From assembly GCA_001751015.1 (NCBI GenBank), contig MAXM01000178.1, positions 1 through 19,780 on the forward strand: DNA of 19,780 nt, given 5' to 3'. The notes under the pieces were generated by a model that saw nothing but the letters and a program-made list of their open reading frames with translations, was not told the DNA's origin and made no database searches. The translations under genes were made by a program, and so were the position numbers. Shown here piece by piece: positions 1 to 8,205 of this stretch. The stretch is from Desulfobacterales bacterium C00003106. GTDB taxonomy: Bacteria; Desulfobacterota; Desulfobacteria; Desulfobacterales; C00003106. Position 1 is the first letter of the stretch. Each line of letters begins with the position of its first letter.

Positions 1-32
1 AGATCGAACAGATATGACCCAAATCTATGGCC

Positions 33-217
33 TTAGGGCTCGGCAAAAAATAACTTGGCATTTTTGCATCCCGACTTCACCATATCTTTAACCGATCTTC
101 AATCGCAAAAGTCCTCGAAATAGCCCGCTATTCCTGCGGTTTTGCTCAATCAGATCGATTAAATCTACGGCAAATTCGGATGCAAATTCTACCAAGTTAT
201 TTTTGGCCGAGCCCTTA
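33..217. mobile_element. Palindromic MITE-like element, copy 1
   Basis: This non-coding stretch is one long imperfect hairpin. The ends (36-58 and 192-214) match as inverted repeats at 22 of 23 positions and begin GGGCTCGGC. Both are flanked by the triplet TTA (33-35 and 215-217), which would suit a 3-bp target duplication. Similarity between the arms continues inward at lower identity. The exact centre is the small hairpin AATAGC-CC-GCTATT (119-132). The terminal sequence matches that of the element at 8027-8183. No ORF lies inside, so it would be non-autonomous. It is close to the 3' end of the MBL gene and could fold in its transcript. Confidence 0.75.
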
Positions 218-221
218 ACGC

Positions 222-247
222 GAAAGTTATTCCGTCCCCGTCCCTAA
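222..247. repeat. Dispersed 25-bp repeat, copy a
   Basis: The sequence GAAAGTTATTCCGTCCCCG followed by TCCCTAA is a variant of a short motif also found at 18333-18358, 18415-18440 and, on the opposite strand, 19187-19213. The shared consensus is GAAAGTTATTTCGTCCCCG then TTCCT. This copy overlaps the last codon of the MBL gene. Function is unknown. Confidence 0.6.
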
Positions 248-1098
248 AACAGATGGCTCCAACCGGCGCAGGCAAAGGCGAACCTGTCCCCGAACCGGTT
301 GTAGCACAGAGCCGCTGCTTCCTGTCCGGTGCAGTGGGAGACGGCAACAAGGTCCACCGCATAGTCATCAAACGCGGCCATAGACTTCTCGAGAGGCCGG
401 CCAGGCCCCTTTATGAATCCTAAATGCGTCCCTCCGATTACGGCGTGAAACCTCGTGTGGTCCGTTTTAGCCGAAAAATGGTTCATGACGTTGACCACGC
501 CCGAATGTGCGCATCCAAGCAGGATAACAGGCCCCTGATCCGTTTCGATCAAGAGACTGATATCGTCCAAGAGAGGATCGTCAATGATTTCTCCGTCATG
601 CTCCGCCTTGAGCCTCTTGTCCGGATGTTCAAAATCCGTCTTTCTCGGCACTTCCCCGGAAAAAAAAATCCCGGGTCCAATTTCGCAAAACTCCCGCATC
701 AGGTTGAATCGGGCCTGTAGCGTGTCTTCGAGATAGTCTCGCGAATACTTGATGCCGATGAAGATCCGCTGTTTGCCGCCAGGTGTTTCTATTTCAGCGT
801 ATTTTTTTGAAAAAATTGCCGGATGGGCAATGACCTCGACTCCCCGGGGCGGATGCAGCACAGCAGGAAGCCCTCCGGTATGATCATAATGGCCGTGACT
901 AAGAACAACCCTTTTTACCTGCGTCAGATCGACCCCCAGCACGTGTGCGTTATTGGCAAGCGACATGCCCTGTCCTGTGTCAAAAAGGAGTTTTTCTCCG
1001 TGTTTTTCAATCAGGGCGGAAAACCCGTGTTCTCCGGTCAACCCCATGGGTCTCCCGGCTGTGTTCTCACACAATACAGTGATCTTTGTATGTTCCAT
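244..1098 (-). CDS. MBL-fold metallo-hydrolase, dihydropterin-phosphate synthase-like group
   Basis: The 284-residue protein is a complete metallo-beta-lactamase-fold enzyme. The metal-binding motif SHGHYDHTGG lies at residues 67-76, with later ligands plausibly in GCAHSGVV, IGGTHLGF and VAVSHCTG. The overall pattern, with the conserved N-terminal stretch ITVLCENTAG, matches the COG1237-type group often annotated as 7,8-dihydropterin-6-methyl-4-(ribofuranosyl)aminobenzene-phosphate synthase. That name comes from a methanogen enzyme and the substrate here is unknown. No signal peptide is visible, so it is probably cytosolic. An AAGGAG ribosome site at 1105-1110 supports the ATG at 1098. It lies 40 bp downstream of prfB on the same strand and may be cotranscribed with it. 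Confidence 0.85.
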   Translation of the reverse strand: MEHTKITVLCENTAGRPMGLTGEHGFSALIEKHGEKLLFDTGQGMSLANNAHVLGVDLTQVKRVVLSHGHYDHTGGLPAVLHPPRGVEVIAHPAIFSKKYAEIETPGGKQRIFIGIKYSRDYLEDTLQARFNLMREFCEIGPGIFFSGEVPRKTDFEHPDKRLKAEHDGEIIDDPLLDDISLLIETDQGPVILLGCAHSGVVNVMNHFSAKTDHTRFHAVIGGTHLGFIKGPGRPLEKSMAAFDDYAVDLVAVSHCTGQEAAALCYNRFGDRFAFACAGWSHLF

Positions 1099-1138
1099 GC
1101 GCTTCTCCTTTTAAAAACAGATCTAACCACCTTGATTG

Positions 1139-2243
1139 TCATGCTTTTTGTCTCCCTGCAAGCAATACTCCCTCTATAAAGGGATCTATGTTTCCGTCCA
1201 GGACGTCAGTCACGTTTCCAATGGCCAGATCTATACGGTGGTCTTTTACCATCTGATACGGCTGCAATGTATATGACCGGATCTGGCTTCCCCATGTTAT
1301 CTCCTGTTTTGAGTCATGCAGAGACTGAAGCTCTTTCTCTTTTTCCCGTTGTTCCAGTTCGTAGAGCCGCGCTTTCAGGACTGTCATTGCCATGGCCTTG
1401 TTTCTGTGTTGAGAGCGGTCCTGCTGGCACTGAACCACGATGTTTGTCGGCATGTGGGTGATGCGTATTCCGGAGTCGGTCTTGTTGACATGTTGTCCTC
1501 CGGCGCCGCTTGAACGAAATGTATCGACCCTGAGGTCCTTTTCATCTATTGTTATGTCTATTGTGTCGTCGACTTCCGGCATAACAAAGACGGACGCAAA
1601 TGATGTGTGCCTTCTATTGCTTGCGTCAAAAGGGGAGATGCGGACCAATCGATGAATCCCTGTTTCGGCCTTCAAATAACCGTACGCATACCTGCCTGTT
1701 GCAGTGAAGGTTACGCTCTTGATCCCGGCTTCATCGCCTGGCTGGTGGTCAACGGTTTTTATCTCGTATCCTTTTCGTTCACACCATCTCAGATACATCC
1801 TGAGAAGCATCGCAACCCAATCCTGGGCCTCTGTCCCCCCGGCCCCTGCATTGATTGAGACGATCGCATTGGAGTCATCCTTTTCTCCACCGAGCATCCG
1901 CGTCAGGGAAAGCCGCCGCACAGCTTCTGACAGCGCATTTATAGCGGTTCCCACCTCTCCGATAGTTTCTCTGTCATCTTCTTCCATGGCAAGTTCAAAC
2001 AGGATCTCGGCGTCTTCCAGGTCTCTTTTTATGGTTTCCCAGTTCTGTACTGTATTCTGAATGCTTGTGCGCTCCTTGAGAAGAGGTTTACCCTTTTCGG
2101 GATCATTCCAGAATCCGTCCGCAGATATCTCCTTTTCAATTTCGCAAAGTCGTTCTTTTTTTTGTTCTATGTCAAAGATAGTCCTTTAGTTGGTCTATCT
2201 GAACAGACAGGTCCATAATCGTCGACTTCAGTTCTAATGACAT
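1139..2243 (-). CDS. prfB: Peptide chain release factor 2 (programmed frameshift)
   Basis: RF2 recognises UGA and UAA stop codons and triggers peptide release. The gene is in two frames. A 23-codon leader starts at ATG 2243 with an AAAGGAG ribosome site at 2251-2257 and ends at an in-frame TGA (2172-2174). Reading then continues in the +1 frame from GAC at 2173 to the stop at 1139. The joined protein is 367 residues, close to the 365 of E. coli RF2. The UGA-recognition tripeptide SPF falls at 203-205 and the catalytic GGQ at 248-250 (SSGAGGQHVNKT), both within two residues of E. coli numbering. A gene caller that ignores frameshifting would start it wrongly at the internal ATG 1987. The downstream neighbour is the MBL hydrolase. 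Confidence 0.96.
2171..2187 (-). promoter_or_regulatory. prfB +1 programmed frameshift site
   Basis: On the minus strand the sequence reads AAG GAC TAT CTT TGA C. This has the canonical slippery CTT followed by TGA and C (2171-2177), with a Shine-Dalgarno-like AAGGA just upstream that would pair with the 16S anti-SD during elongation. In this autoregulatory design known from RF2 genes, low RF2 lets the ribosome pause at UGA and slip +1, restoring RF2 synthesis. Confidence 0.95.
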
Positions 2244-2282
2244 AGTTCTACTCCTTTGCTTTTGGATTTAGGAAGCTGGGGG

Positions 2283-2312
2283 TTGCAAAAACATTGTTTT
2301 GAAATATATATT
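2283..2312 (+). promoter_or_regulatory. Possible promoter for the T2SS locus
   Basis: TTGCAA (2283-2288) is followed 18 bp later by TATATT (2307-2312), or 16 bp later by TATATA, in an AT-rich stretch about 160 bp before gspL. The 227-bp gap between the divergent prfB and gspL genes holds no other clear signal. The match is modest, and promoters for both genes should lie somewhere in this gap. Confidence 0.25.
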
Positions 2313-2470
2313 TTGCAGTGTACGACAAAAGAGACTACAAAATCAACATGATCTTCTTTCGCCTTGAAGGGCATGGCAAAATATCTTGATTATGCGGAGG
2401 ATTTGAGATAAACTTTGATAGGTTAGGAATTGATAGTTATCAACCTATGTTGGAGACCATTTGAACTGCA

Positions 2471-3997
2471 ATGAATGAAACAACACTTGGACTTGATATC
2501 ACCACAGACATGATCAGGGCGGTTCAGGTTGCCGGCAGGGGGAAGGGCTTGTGTGTGAGCGCCTTTGCCACGGTCGGGTTCAAAGAAAACGGCGACATCG
2601 AAAGCTCCTTGAAAGAGCTTTTTGCAGATGATCGGTTCAGGAGCGATAGCACAAATTCGTCTATTACCAGCGGATTGCTCTTTTATCGGGATTTCAAGGT
2701 CCCGTTTGCCGGAGAAAAAAGGATTCGAAAGGTCCTTCCATTTGAACTCGAGCCGTTTCTTCCTATTCCAATTGAACAACTCCTGGTCGATTACCTGACA
2801 GTTGCCGGGGGAGAGAAGACCGAGGTCTTTGCCGCTGCAGTTGAACGGGAAAAACTGGGTTCTTACTTGGAGACACTCAAAAAATATGAAATAGAGCCTA
2901 AAATCGTTGATGTTGAAGGGGTGCCTCTTGCCCTTTGCCTCATTGAAAAAGGGGGGAGCGCATGCGGTATTCTGCTCGATATCGACAGGGTGCGGACCAC
3001 ATTGGTCCTCTGGAGAGACGAAACCATCCAGATGGTACGTTCCATTCCGTTTGGCGCGGACGATATCACGCAGACGATGACAGATGCACCTGTCCGGCAG
3101 GACCCGAGAGAGGAACTCACGGATGCTATTGACGTGACTGCTCCTGCGAAAAAGGCATTTGAGAGGCTTTCCGTCATGGTGGAAAATACTACCCGGGCCT
3201 TTTCCGCTCAAAAGGGAGGTTTCAGCCCTGAAAGGATCTACCTGAATGGGACCGGAGTCATGGTTCATGGCGCGGCGGATATCCTTTCCTCTTGTTTCGG
3301 GATTCCCGCAGAACATGTGGACCTGAAAAAAAATATCCCCATCCGGATAGACGGTCAGGGTAGCACAGAACCCTGGCGCCCGGAGCTTATGAACAATGCC
3401 CTTGCATTGGCCGTAAGAGCTGCAAGGAAGGAAAAGGGATTCAATTTCAGGCAGGAAGAATTCCAGGTGCAGGGGAGTCTCGTTCGTTATAAGAATGATA
3501 TTATAAGCATTGCCGCGGCCGTTGCTGTAGTCCTTATCTGTATCATTGCCAACGCATGTACGGATTACTGGCTTGTCAAGAAAAAATACGACAGACTGGA
3601 CAGCGCCGTTATTCAGGTTTTCACGGATACGCTGCCTGACGTAAAACGCATTGTAAATCCGGTCCAGCAGTTAAAATCCAGAATTCTTGAAGCAAGATCA
3701 AAGAAGGGTATCCTGAGTGATAGCGTGGGAGGGGCGACTGTCATGGATATGCTGGCGGACCTGAGCCGGTTAATGCCTGAAGCCGCGGATTTCAAAATAA
3801 ACTCTGTCGTGTTTGATCCTGACATGATACAACTTAATGGAACTACGGATAACTTCAACACGGTAGACAGCATAAAGAATGGATTGCAGAAATCCTCATA
3901 TTGGAAAGGCGTGGACATCAGTTCCGCCAAGCTTGATTCTTCCGGGACAAGCGTAGAGTTTAAACTGATACTTTCAAAGCGGGAAAACACGACTTAA
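2471..3997 (+). CDS. gspL: Type II secretion system protein GspL
   Basis: GspL is an inner-membrane platform protein that ties the cytoplasmic ATPase GspE to GspM. At 508 residues it has the expected layout. An actin-like/PilM-like cytoplasmic domain runs from about 1 to 335, beginning with LGLDITTDMIRAVQV and including VLPFELEPFLPIPIEQL. One transmembrane helix lies at about 343-363, followed by a periplasmic region with PilN/GspL-like character from 365 to 508. An in-frame TGA at 2462-2464 excludes a longer start. A GGAG at 2453-2456 is 14 nt from ATG 2471, a poor spacing. It is the first gene of the plus-strand secretion locus, 18 bp before gspM. Its stop codon coincides with a sequence resembling the palindromic element end. 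Confidence 0.85.
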   Translation: MNETTLGLDITTDMIRAVQVAGRGKGLCVSAFATVGFKENGDIESSLKELFADDRFRSDSTNSSITSGLLFYRDFKVPFAGEKRIRKVLPFELEPFLPIPIEQLLVDYLTVAGGEKTEVFAAAVEREKLGSYLETLKKYEIEPKIVDVEGVPLALCLIEKGGSACGILLDIDRVRTTLVLWRDETIQMVRSIPFGADDITQTMTDAPVRQDPREELTDAIDVTAPAKKAFERLSVMVENTTRAFSAQKGGFSPERIYLNGTGVMVHGAADILSSCFGIPAEHVDLKKNIPIRIDGQGSTEPWRPELMNNALALAVRAARKEKGFNFRQEEFQVQGSLVRYKNDIISIAAAVAVVLICIIANACTDYWLVKKKYDRLDSAVIQVFTDTLPDVKRIVNPVQQLKSRILEARSKKGILSDSVGGATVMDMLADLSRLMPEAADFKINSVVFDPDMIQLNGTTDNFNTVDSIKNGLQKSSYWKGVDISSAKLDSSGTSVEFKLILSKRENTT

Positions 3998-4011
3998 GGG
4001 TTCGCTCAAAA
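3994..4011 (+). repeat. Possible solo end of the palindromic element
   Basis: The 18 bases TTAAGGGTTCGCTCAAAA match the outer end of element copy 1 (TTAAGGGCTCGGCCAAAA) at 15 of 18 positions. The stop codon of gspL is part of it, just as the exeA stop is part of copy 2. No second end is found nearby, so it may be a remnant or a chance match. Confidence 0.35.
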
Positions 4012-4015
4012 GACC

Positions 4016-4540
4016 ATGAAACTGGGAAAAAGAGAAAAATATTTAGTTGTCGGAGCGGGATTGGCCGTCGGCGCTTTTATCCTGTTGGGGTTAGTCGTGT
4101 TTCCGTTTGTTGAAAAACTCGATCGTCTTGAACGCGGCATTGAAACCAAACAGGAAGCGCTCGATGAGATAGTCCGGCTCAAAAGCGAGTATGAACAAGT
4201 AAAATCAGGGTCAAACAATATGCTTGCGACCCTGGGGAAAAGAGACAAAAAATTCAGCCTGTTTGCTCATCTCGAAAAGACGGCGGCAGCTTCAGGCGTC
4301 AAAGAGCATATCAAGTACATGAAGCCCTCGTCCTCCTCGGGAAGCGGCCCGTATATTGAATCATCTGTTGAGATGAAACTGATCGGGGTTTCCCTGGAAG
4401 AGCTGACAGACTATCTTTATGTTGTCGAAGATCCCGAAAGGTCTGTCTGGATCAGAAGGGCTTCCATCAAGGCGCAAAAAAAACCGCCTCGGCACCTTGA
4501 TGTCGTGCTTCAGGTGATGACGATTGGTGAAGGTGGCTGA
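4016..4540 (+). CDS. gspM: Type II secretion system protein GspM
   Basis: The 174-residue protein has the small bitopic layout of GspM: a basic N-terminus (MKLGKREKY), one transmembrane helix at about 10-32, a charged helix likely to coil at 33-65, and a compact periplasmic domain at about 80-170. GspM binds GspL and stabilises the inner-membrane platform. The identification rests on topology and on its place between gspL and gspN, because GspM sequences are poorly conserved. No good ribosome site precedes the ATG, so translation may be coupled to gspL. Its TGA overlaps the ATG of gspN by one base. Confidence 0.8.
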   Translation: MKLGKREKYLVVGAGLAVGAFILLGLVVFPFVEKLDRLERGIETKQEALDEIVRLKSEYEQVKSGSNNMLATLGKRDKKFSLFAHLEKTAAASGVKEHIKYMKPSSSSGSGPYIESSVEMKLIGVSLEELTDYLYVVEDPERSVWIRRASIKAQKKPPRHLDVVLQVMTIGEGG

Positions 4541-5436
4541 TGAAATCAGTAGGCAACCTTATAAAATCCTGGGGTTTCTATCTTGCGTATACGTTTGTCC
4601 TGACCCTTGTTTTTTTATATCTTCTTTTTCCCGGCGCAAAGTTGGTCAGCTATATTGAACGGTCTGTTTCACACCCCGACAGCGGGATTGTCCTTGCTAT
4701 AGACAAGATCAGGCCCGCGCTTCCGATCGGACTGGAGCTTTCAGGTGGAGAGATCGTGTTGACTGAGAGACCGGATATCGGCGCCTTAAAGGTGGACCGG
4801 CTGAGGGTTTTTCCACATATCAGATCCTGTGTGTCGGAAAGGGTTGCCTTTGACCTGAGGGCGTTTGTATATCAAGGCGAGATAGCCGGCGCAGTCCGGT
4901 TCGATGGATATGACACATCAGGGCCTTTTGACACGGATATTCATATTAAAGGCGTAGCGCTTGAGGACATAGCAGCGCTTCAAAATCTGGCCGGTCGCGT
5001 CATTACGGGAAGGCTTGCCGGAGATATAACGTACAATTACAAATCCGGCGCATATATGCGGGGGAAGGGGGAGTCTTCCCTTGTCGTGTCAGATGGTTCT
5101 GTTGCGCTTCTGCTCCCGTTCCTGGATCCGGGACCGGTAAAGTTCCACTCTGTTGAGACCGTTGCAAAGCTTGCCAACGGAAAGCTGACCATAGAAAAAC
5201 TGAAATTCAAAAGTGATCTGTTTCTCTGTGACCTTTCCGGAAATATTACGCTGGCAAGGAGAATGGAAAACAGCGTCATGAATCTCCGTGGCAGTATTGA
5301 ACCGCTTGATTCCTTTTCCGCAGACGGCGATCTGAGTGGCGCTCTCCTGACGCTCCTGGGAGGGCGGACCAACAAGAAAAAGATACCTTTTACGGTCAGG
5401 GGAACGATAAGGGAACCCAAGGTAAGGTTCATGTAA
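4540..5436 (+). CDS. gspN: Type II secretion system protein GspN
   Basis: The 298-residue protein has an N-terminal transmembrane helix at about 12-34 and a long beta-rich periplasmic region. Features such as the ALPIGLELSGGEI stretch and the terminal FTVRGTIREPKVRF are typical of the deltaproteobacterial GspN family and of AsmA-like folds. GspN is an accessory T2SS protein of uncertain function that is absent from many systems. The ATG overlaps the gspM stop (TGATG) and is preceded by AAGG, which indicates translational coupling. gspC starts 5 bp after its stop. Confidence 0.8.
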   Translation: MKSVGNLIKSWGFYLAYTFVLTLVFLYLLFPGAKLVSYIERSVSHPDSGIVLAIDKIRPALPIGLELSGGEIVLTERPDIGALKVDRLRVFPHIRSCVSERVAFDLRAFVYQGEIAGAVRFDGYDTSGPFDTDIHIKGVALEDIAALQNLAGRVITGRLAGDITYNYKSGAYMRGKGESSLVVSDGSVALLLPFLDPGPVKFHSVETVAKLANGKLTIEKLKFKSDLFLCDLSGNITLARRMENSVMNLRGSIEPLDSFSADGDLSGALLTLLGGRTNKKKIPFTVRGTIREPKVRFM

Positions 5437-5441
5437 GACCT

Positions 5442-6281
5442 ATGTTGAAGCATTACAAAAAAATATTGTTTTTGTCGATACTTGGCGTAGTAATCTATTC
5501 AGGCGTCAATATCTTTTACAAGATAATCGGCTCATCTCTTGAGGATCAGCCGATCAGAACCGTTCCGGCAGGGGATCTCAAGACTGATGTGCGGCAAGAC
5601 CGCTTACGCAGCGAATACAATGTGATTGTTAAAAGAGATATCCTTCGTTCCGGCAGTAAAGAAGGAGCCGGGTTGCCCGAAAAGGATGAGACCGAGGGAC
5701 TGGAAGCGACAAGCCTTGATCTTGTTCTTCTCGGAACCACCACAGGAGGCGTGCATGGGGATTGCGCCATAATTGAAGAAGGAACCAAAAAAAAACAGGA
5801 TATCTACAAGGTGGGGGACTCTGTCGGCGGGGCTGAACTCAAAAAGATTCTGAGGAAAAAATGTGTCATAACGGTAGGAAATAATGATGAGATACTCATC
5901 ATGGACGAAGAGCCGAGGCCGGGAGCCGCAGACAGTGGCGCACGAGGGGCGTCAAGGGAAGGCAGGCACATATCCCTTGCTCGTTCAGATATCAAAAAAT
6001 CGCTTGATAACGTGGGCACGCTTCTTTCTCAGGCAAGGATTAGACCTCATTCTGCTGATGGGAAACCGGACGGATTTCGGCTCACACGAATCAAACCGGG
6101 AAGCATGTTCAATAAGATGGGGCTGAAAAACGGGGATATTGTTCACAGTGTCAATAACAAAGAGATAAAGAGCACGGAAGATATTATCAAGTTGTATCAG
6201 AACATGAATTTGGGCAGGGAAATCGCGTTGGAGGTTACAAGGAACGGAAACAAAGAGAGCCTTAATTTCTCCTTTGAATAG
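5442..6281 (+). CDS. gspC: Type II secretion system protein GspC
   Basis: GspC spans the periplasm and links the inner-membrane platform to the secretin GspD. This 279-residue protein shows all parts: a transmembrane helix at about 8-27, a homology-region (HR) beta domain at about 85-150 (LVLLGTTTGG onward, with YKVGDSVGGAELKKI), a variable linker, and a C-terminal PDZ domain at about 200-277 (GSMFNKMGLKNGDIVHSVN). The HR domain is the part known to contact GspD N0. Having gspC after gspN, rather than first in the operon, departs from the usual C-D-E order. Confidence 0.9.
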   Translation: MLKHYKKILFLSILGVVIYSGVNIFYKIIGSSLEDQPIRTVPAGDLKTDVRQDRLRSEYNVIVKRDILRSGSKEGAGLPEKDETEGLEATSLDLVLLGTTTGGVHGDCAIIEEGTKKKQDIYKVGDSVGGAELKKILRKKCVITVGNNDEILIMDEEPRPGAADSGARGASREGRHISLARSDIKKSLDNVGTLLSQARIRPHSADGKPDGFRLTRIKPGSMFNKMGLKNGDIVHSVNNKEIKSTEDIIKLYQNMNLGREIALEVTRNGNKESLNFSFE

Positions 6282-6284
6282 GGG

Positions 6285-6307
6285 GGGAACCGTCCCCGTT
6301 TCTTAGG
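6285..6307. repeat. Partial dispersed repeat / G-C stem after gspC
   Basis: The sequence GGGAACCGTCCCCGTTTCTTA shares its CGTCCCCGTTTCTTA half with the dispersed repeat seen at 222-247, 18333-18358, 18415-18440 and 19187-19213. The run of G before it and CCCC after it could form a short stem followed by GTTTCTT. That could act as a weak terminator, but it is too imperfect to call one. Confidence 0.35.
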
Positions 6308-6308
6308 C

Positions 6309-6484
6309 ATATTTAAACCTAACTTGAGCGATTAGCTGTTGGTTATTAGCATTTAGCTTTGAAATATCAAGGTATTACGTTAATTTGAAGTTGCACCCAA
6401 GGGGTGAAAGTTTGTAATAGCAAGACATTCTGTAATCATTAAACTAATAGCTAAAGGCTAATCGCTCACTTTAGGTTAAAATAT
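6309..6484. repeat. Palindromic intergenic element upstream of exeA
   Basis: The gap between gspC and exeA is an imperfect palindrome of about 175 bp. The left arm contains GAGCGATTAGC (6326-6336) and TTTAAACCTAA. The right arm contains GCTAATCGCTC and TTAGGTTAAAAT, which are its reverse complement. A short stem CACCC-AAG-GGGTG (6394-6406) marks the centre. The right end supplies the AGG ribosome site (6473-6475) and runs into the ATG of exeA. Its ends differ from those of the other palindromic elements. Confidence 0.65.
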
Positions 6485-8027
6485 GTACGCTTCATACTTT
6501 GGTCTAAAAGAGAATCCTTTTAATCTGACTCCTGATCCAAGGTACCTGTATCTGACCCGTCACCACAAGGAAGCCTTTGATCATCTGATTTACGGAATCA
6601 ACGAAAGAAAGGGGTTCATAGTTATCACCGGCGGGATCGGAACAGGAAAGACAACGCTTTTAAGAGCGCTTCTTACCCGTTTGGATTCATTTGCGGAAAT
6701 CGCCTTGATCTTTAATCCTTCTCTTTCAGATAAAGAACTGCTTGTTACAATAAACCAGGAATTCGGTATTGACACAGACGGAAAGGCAAGGACAAAAAAG
6801 GAACATCTCGACATCCTGAACCGGTTTTTGCTTGAGACCTTCAGGCAGGGAAGGAATGCGGTCCTCCTGATAGATGAAGCCCAGAATTTTTCCCATAACC
6901 TCCTCGAAGAAATCAGGCTGCTATCCAACCTGGAGACTGAAAAAGAGAAATTGATACAGATAGTCCTTGCCGGACAACCTGAACTGAAAACTATTCTCGC
7001 GGCCCCCGCATTGAGGCAGCTGAATGAACGAATTTCGGTCCGCTATGATTTGATGCCTCTTGAGATGGAGGACATACAGACATATATAACACACAGACTC
7101 CTGATTGCCGGGGCAAGCGGGAATGGCATATTTTCGAAAGGGGCGTATAAAGAGATCTACGCCTATTCAAAAGGAAATCCCCGCAGAATTAATGCAGTGT
7201 CGGATCGTGCACTGCTCATAGCCTACGCAAGGGATGAACCTGTCGTCGCAAAGAAGACTGTCAAAAAAGCGATAAAGGATATCCGGGGGGATGTTCTTTA
7301 TGGCGATTCTTTAAAGGCCTGGGTCGGAAAGCGCATAGCGCCTGTTTCAGGTCTGTTTTTGCTGGCGGTCCTTGTGTCAGGCATAGTCTGGCGCCTGCCG
7401 GTTGAGATTACAAAAGAGCAATCTGATGTCGAGCCGGAGGCGCCATACTCGGAGGCGCCATCGTCAGTCGAAGAAAAAGACGGATCAATTATGTTGAATG
7501 AAGAGACGAGTTTTGCCTCGCTTTTCAGACTTTTTCATCAGTATAAGGGAGAAAAAGGGTATGGCAATGATGGGGCCCGCGCAGGTATTGTCTGGTTCAA
7601 TATAGAACCCGGGTCTTATGTCATGTTTCGAAAACCCTTTCAGATGCGAATAAAAAGGGATCTTGTTTCCCCAGACTCCTATCTTGTAATAGCGGAGGTT
7701 ACGGCAGGCGGTGCGGTTGTTATTGACAGCGCCGGCAATGAGCAGCATGTCTCAAGGAGTTTTATTCTTGAACATTGTGACGGGACGGTATCCTGGTTTT
7801 CATCGCAGACGTATGATGACAGGAACTACGCCATGGGCATGAGTGGTCCCCGTGTCCTGGAATTCCAGCGTGGTCTTGCTGCAAACGGCTACCTCGTGAA
7901 ACCGACAGGCATCTATGACAGGAAAACAAAAGAGATGGTCCGAAGATTTCAGAGCGATTTCGGCCTCGCTTCTGACGGTATAATAGGAAGTAAAACAAGA
8001 GGACTACTATATCAGATGTCGGATTAG
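6483..8027 (+). CDS. gspA: ExeA/GspA-type AAA ATPase with peptidoglycan-binding domain
   Basis: ExeA (GspA) is an inner-membrane ATPase that, with GspB, helps place the secretin through the peptidoglycan. The 514-residue protein has the full arrangement. The N-terminal stretch MYASYFGLKENPFNLTPDP is typical of the family. A Walker A GGIGTGKTT lies at about 49-57 and a Walker B VLLIDEAQN at about 127-135. An ATPase lid follows to about 275, then a transmembrane helix at about 286-307. A periplasmic region resembling the inactive peptidase-like domain of ExeA proteins precedes a peptidoglycan_binding_1 domain at about 450-512 (LEFQRGLAANG, FGLASDGIIG). The weak AGG ribosome site lies inside the preceding palindrome, and the stop codon is part of the following one. 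Confidence 0.88.
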   Translation: MYASYFGLKENPFNLTPDPRYLYLTRHHKEAFDHLIYGINERKGFIVITGGIGTGKTTLLRALLTRLDSFAEIALIFNPSLSDKELLVTINQEFGIDTDGKARTKKEHLDILNRFLLETFRQGRNAVLLIDEAQNFSHNLLEEIRLLSNLETEKEKLIQIVLAGQPELKTILAAPALRQLNERISVRYDLMPLEMEDIQTYITHRLLIAGASGNGIFSKGAYKEIYAYSKGNPRRINAVSDRALLIAYARDEPVVAKKTVKKAIKDIRGDVLYGDSLKAWVGKRIAPVSGLFLLAVLVSGIVWRLPVEITKEQSDVEPEAPYSEAPSSVEEKDGSIMLNEETSFASLFRLFHQYKGEKGYGNDGARAGIVWFNIEPGSYVMFRKPFQMRIKRDLVSPDSYLVIAEVTAGGAVVIDSAGNEQHVSRSFILEHCDGTVSWFSSQTYDDRNYAMGMSGPRVLEFQRGLAANGYLVKPTGIYDRKTKEMVRRFQSDFGLASDGIIGSKTRGLLYQMSD

Positions 8028-8187
8028 AGTTCGCCCAAAAATAAATTTACATTTTCAGGTGTTGAGGCGCCCGCATGGCAAGGCGCGAGAAGGGCGAATA
8101 GCACAGGCTATTTGACCGACGAGCAACGCAGCCGTGCGGGATGGATCGACGCATGAGAAAATGTGTTATTTTTGGGCGAGCCCTTAG
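8024..8187. mobile_element. Palindromic MITE-like element, copy 2
   Basis: The ends GAGTTCGCCCAAAAATAA (from 8027) and, on the other strand, GGGCTCGCCCAAAAATAA (from 8183) match at 16 of 18 positions. Direct TTA or TTAG triplets flank both sides (8024-8027 and 8184-8187), consistent with a target duplication. The centre is AATAGC-ACAG-GCTATT (8097-8112). The ends belong to the same family as the element at 33-217. It starts at the exeA stop codon and fills most of the gap to the gspB-like gene, so it is transcribed within the secretion operon if the locus is one unit. Confidence 0.78.
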
Positions 8188-8205
8188 GGGCATAAAAGTT
8201 ACCCG

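Noticed and set aside
2423..3316. 297-codon minus-strand open frame opposite gspL
   Set aside because: It has no recognisable domain or ribosome site and lies entirely over the well-supported gspL frame; it is an antisense shadow.
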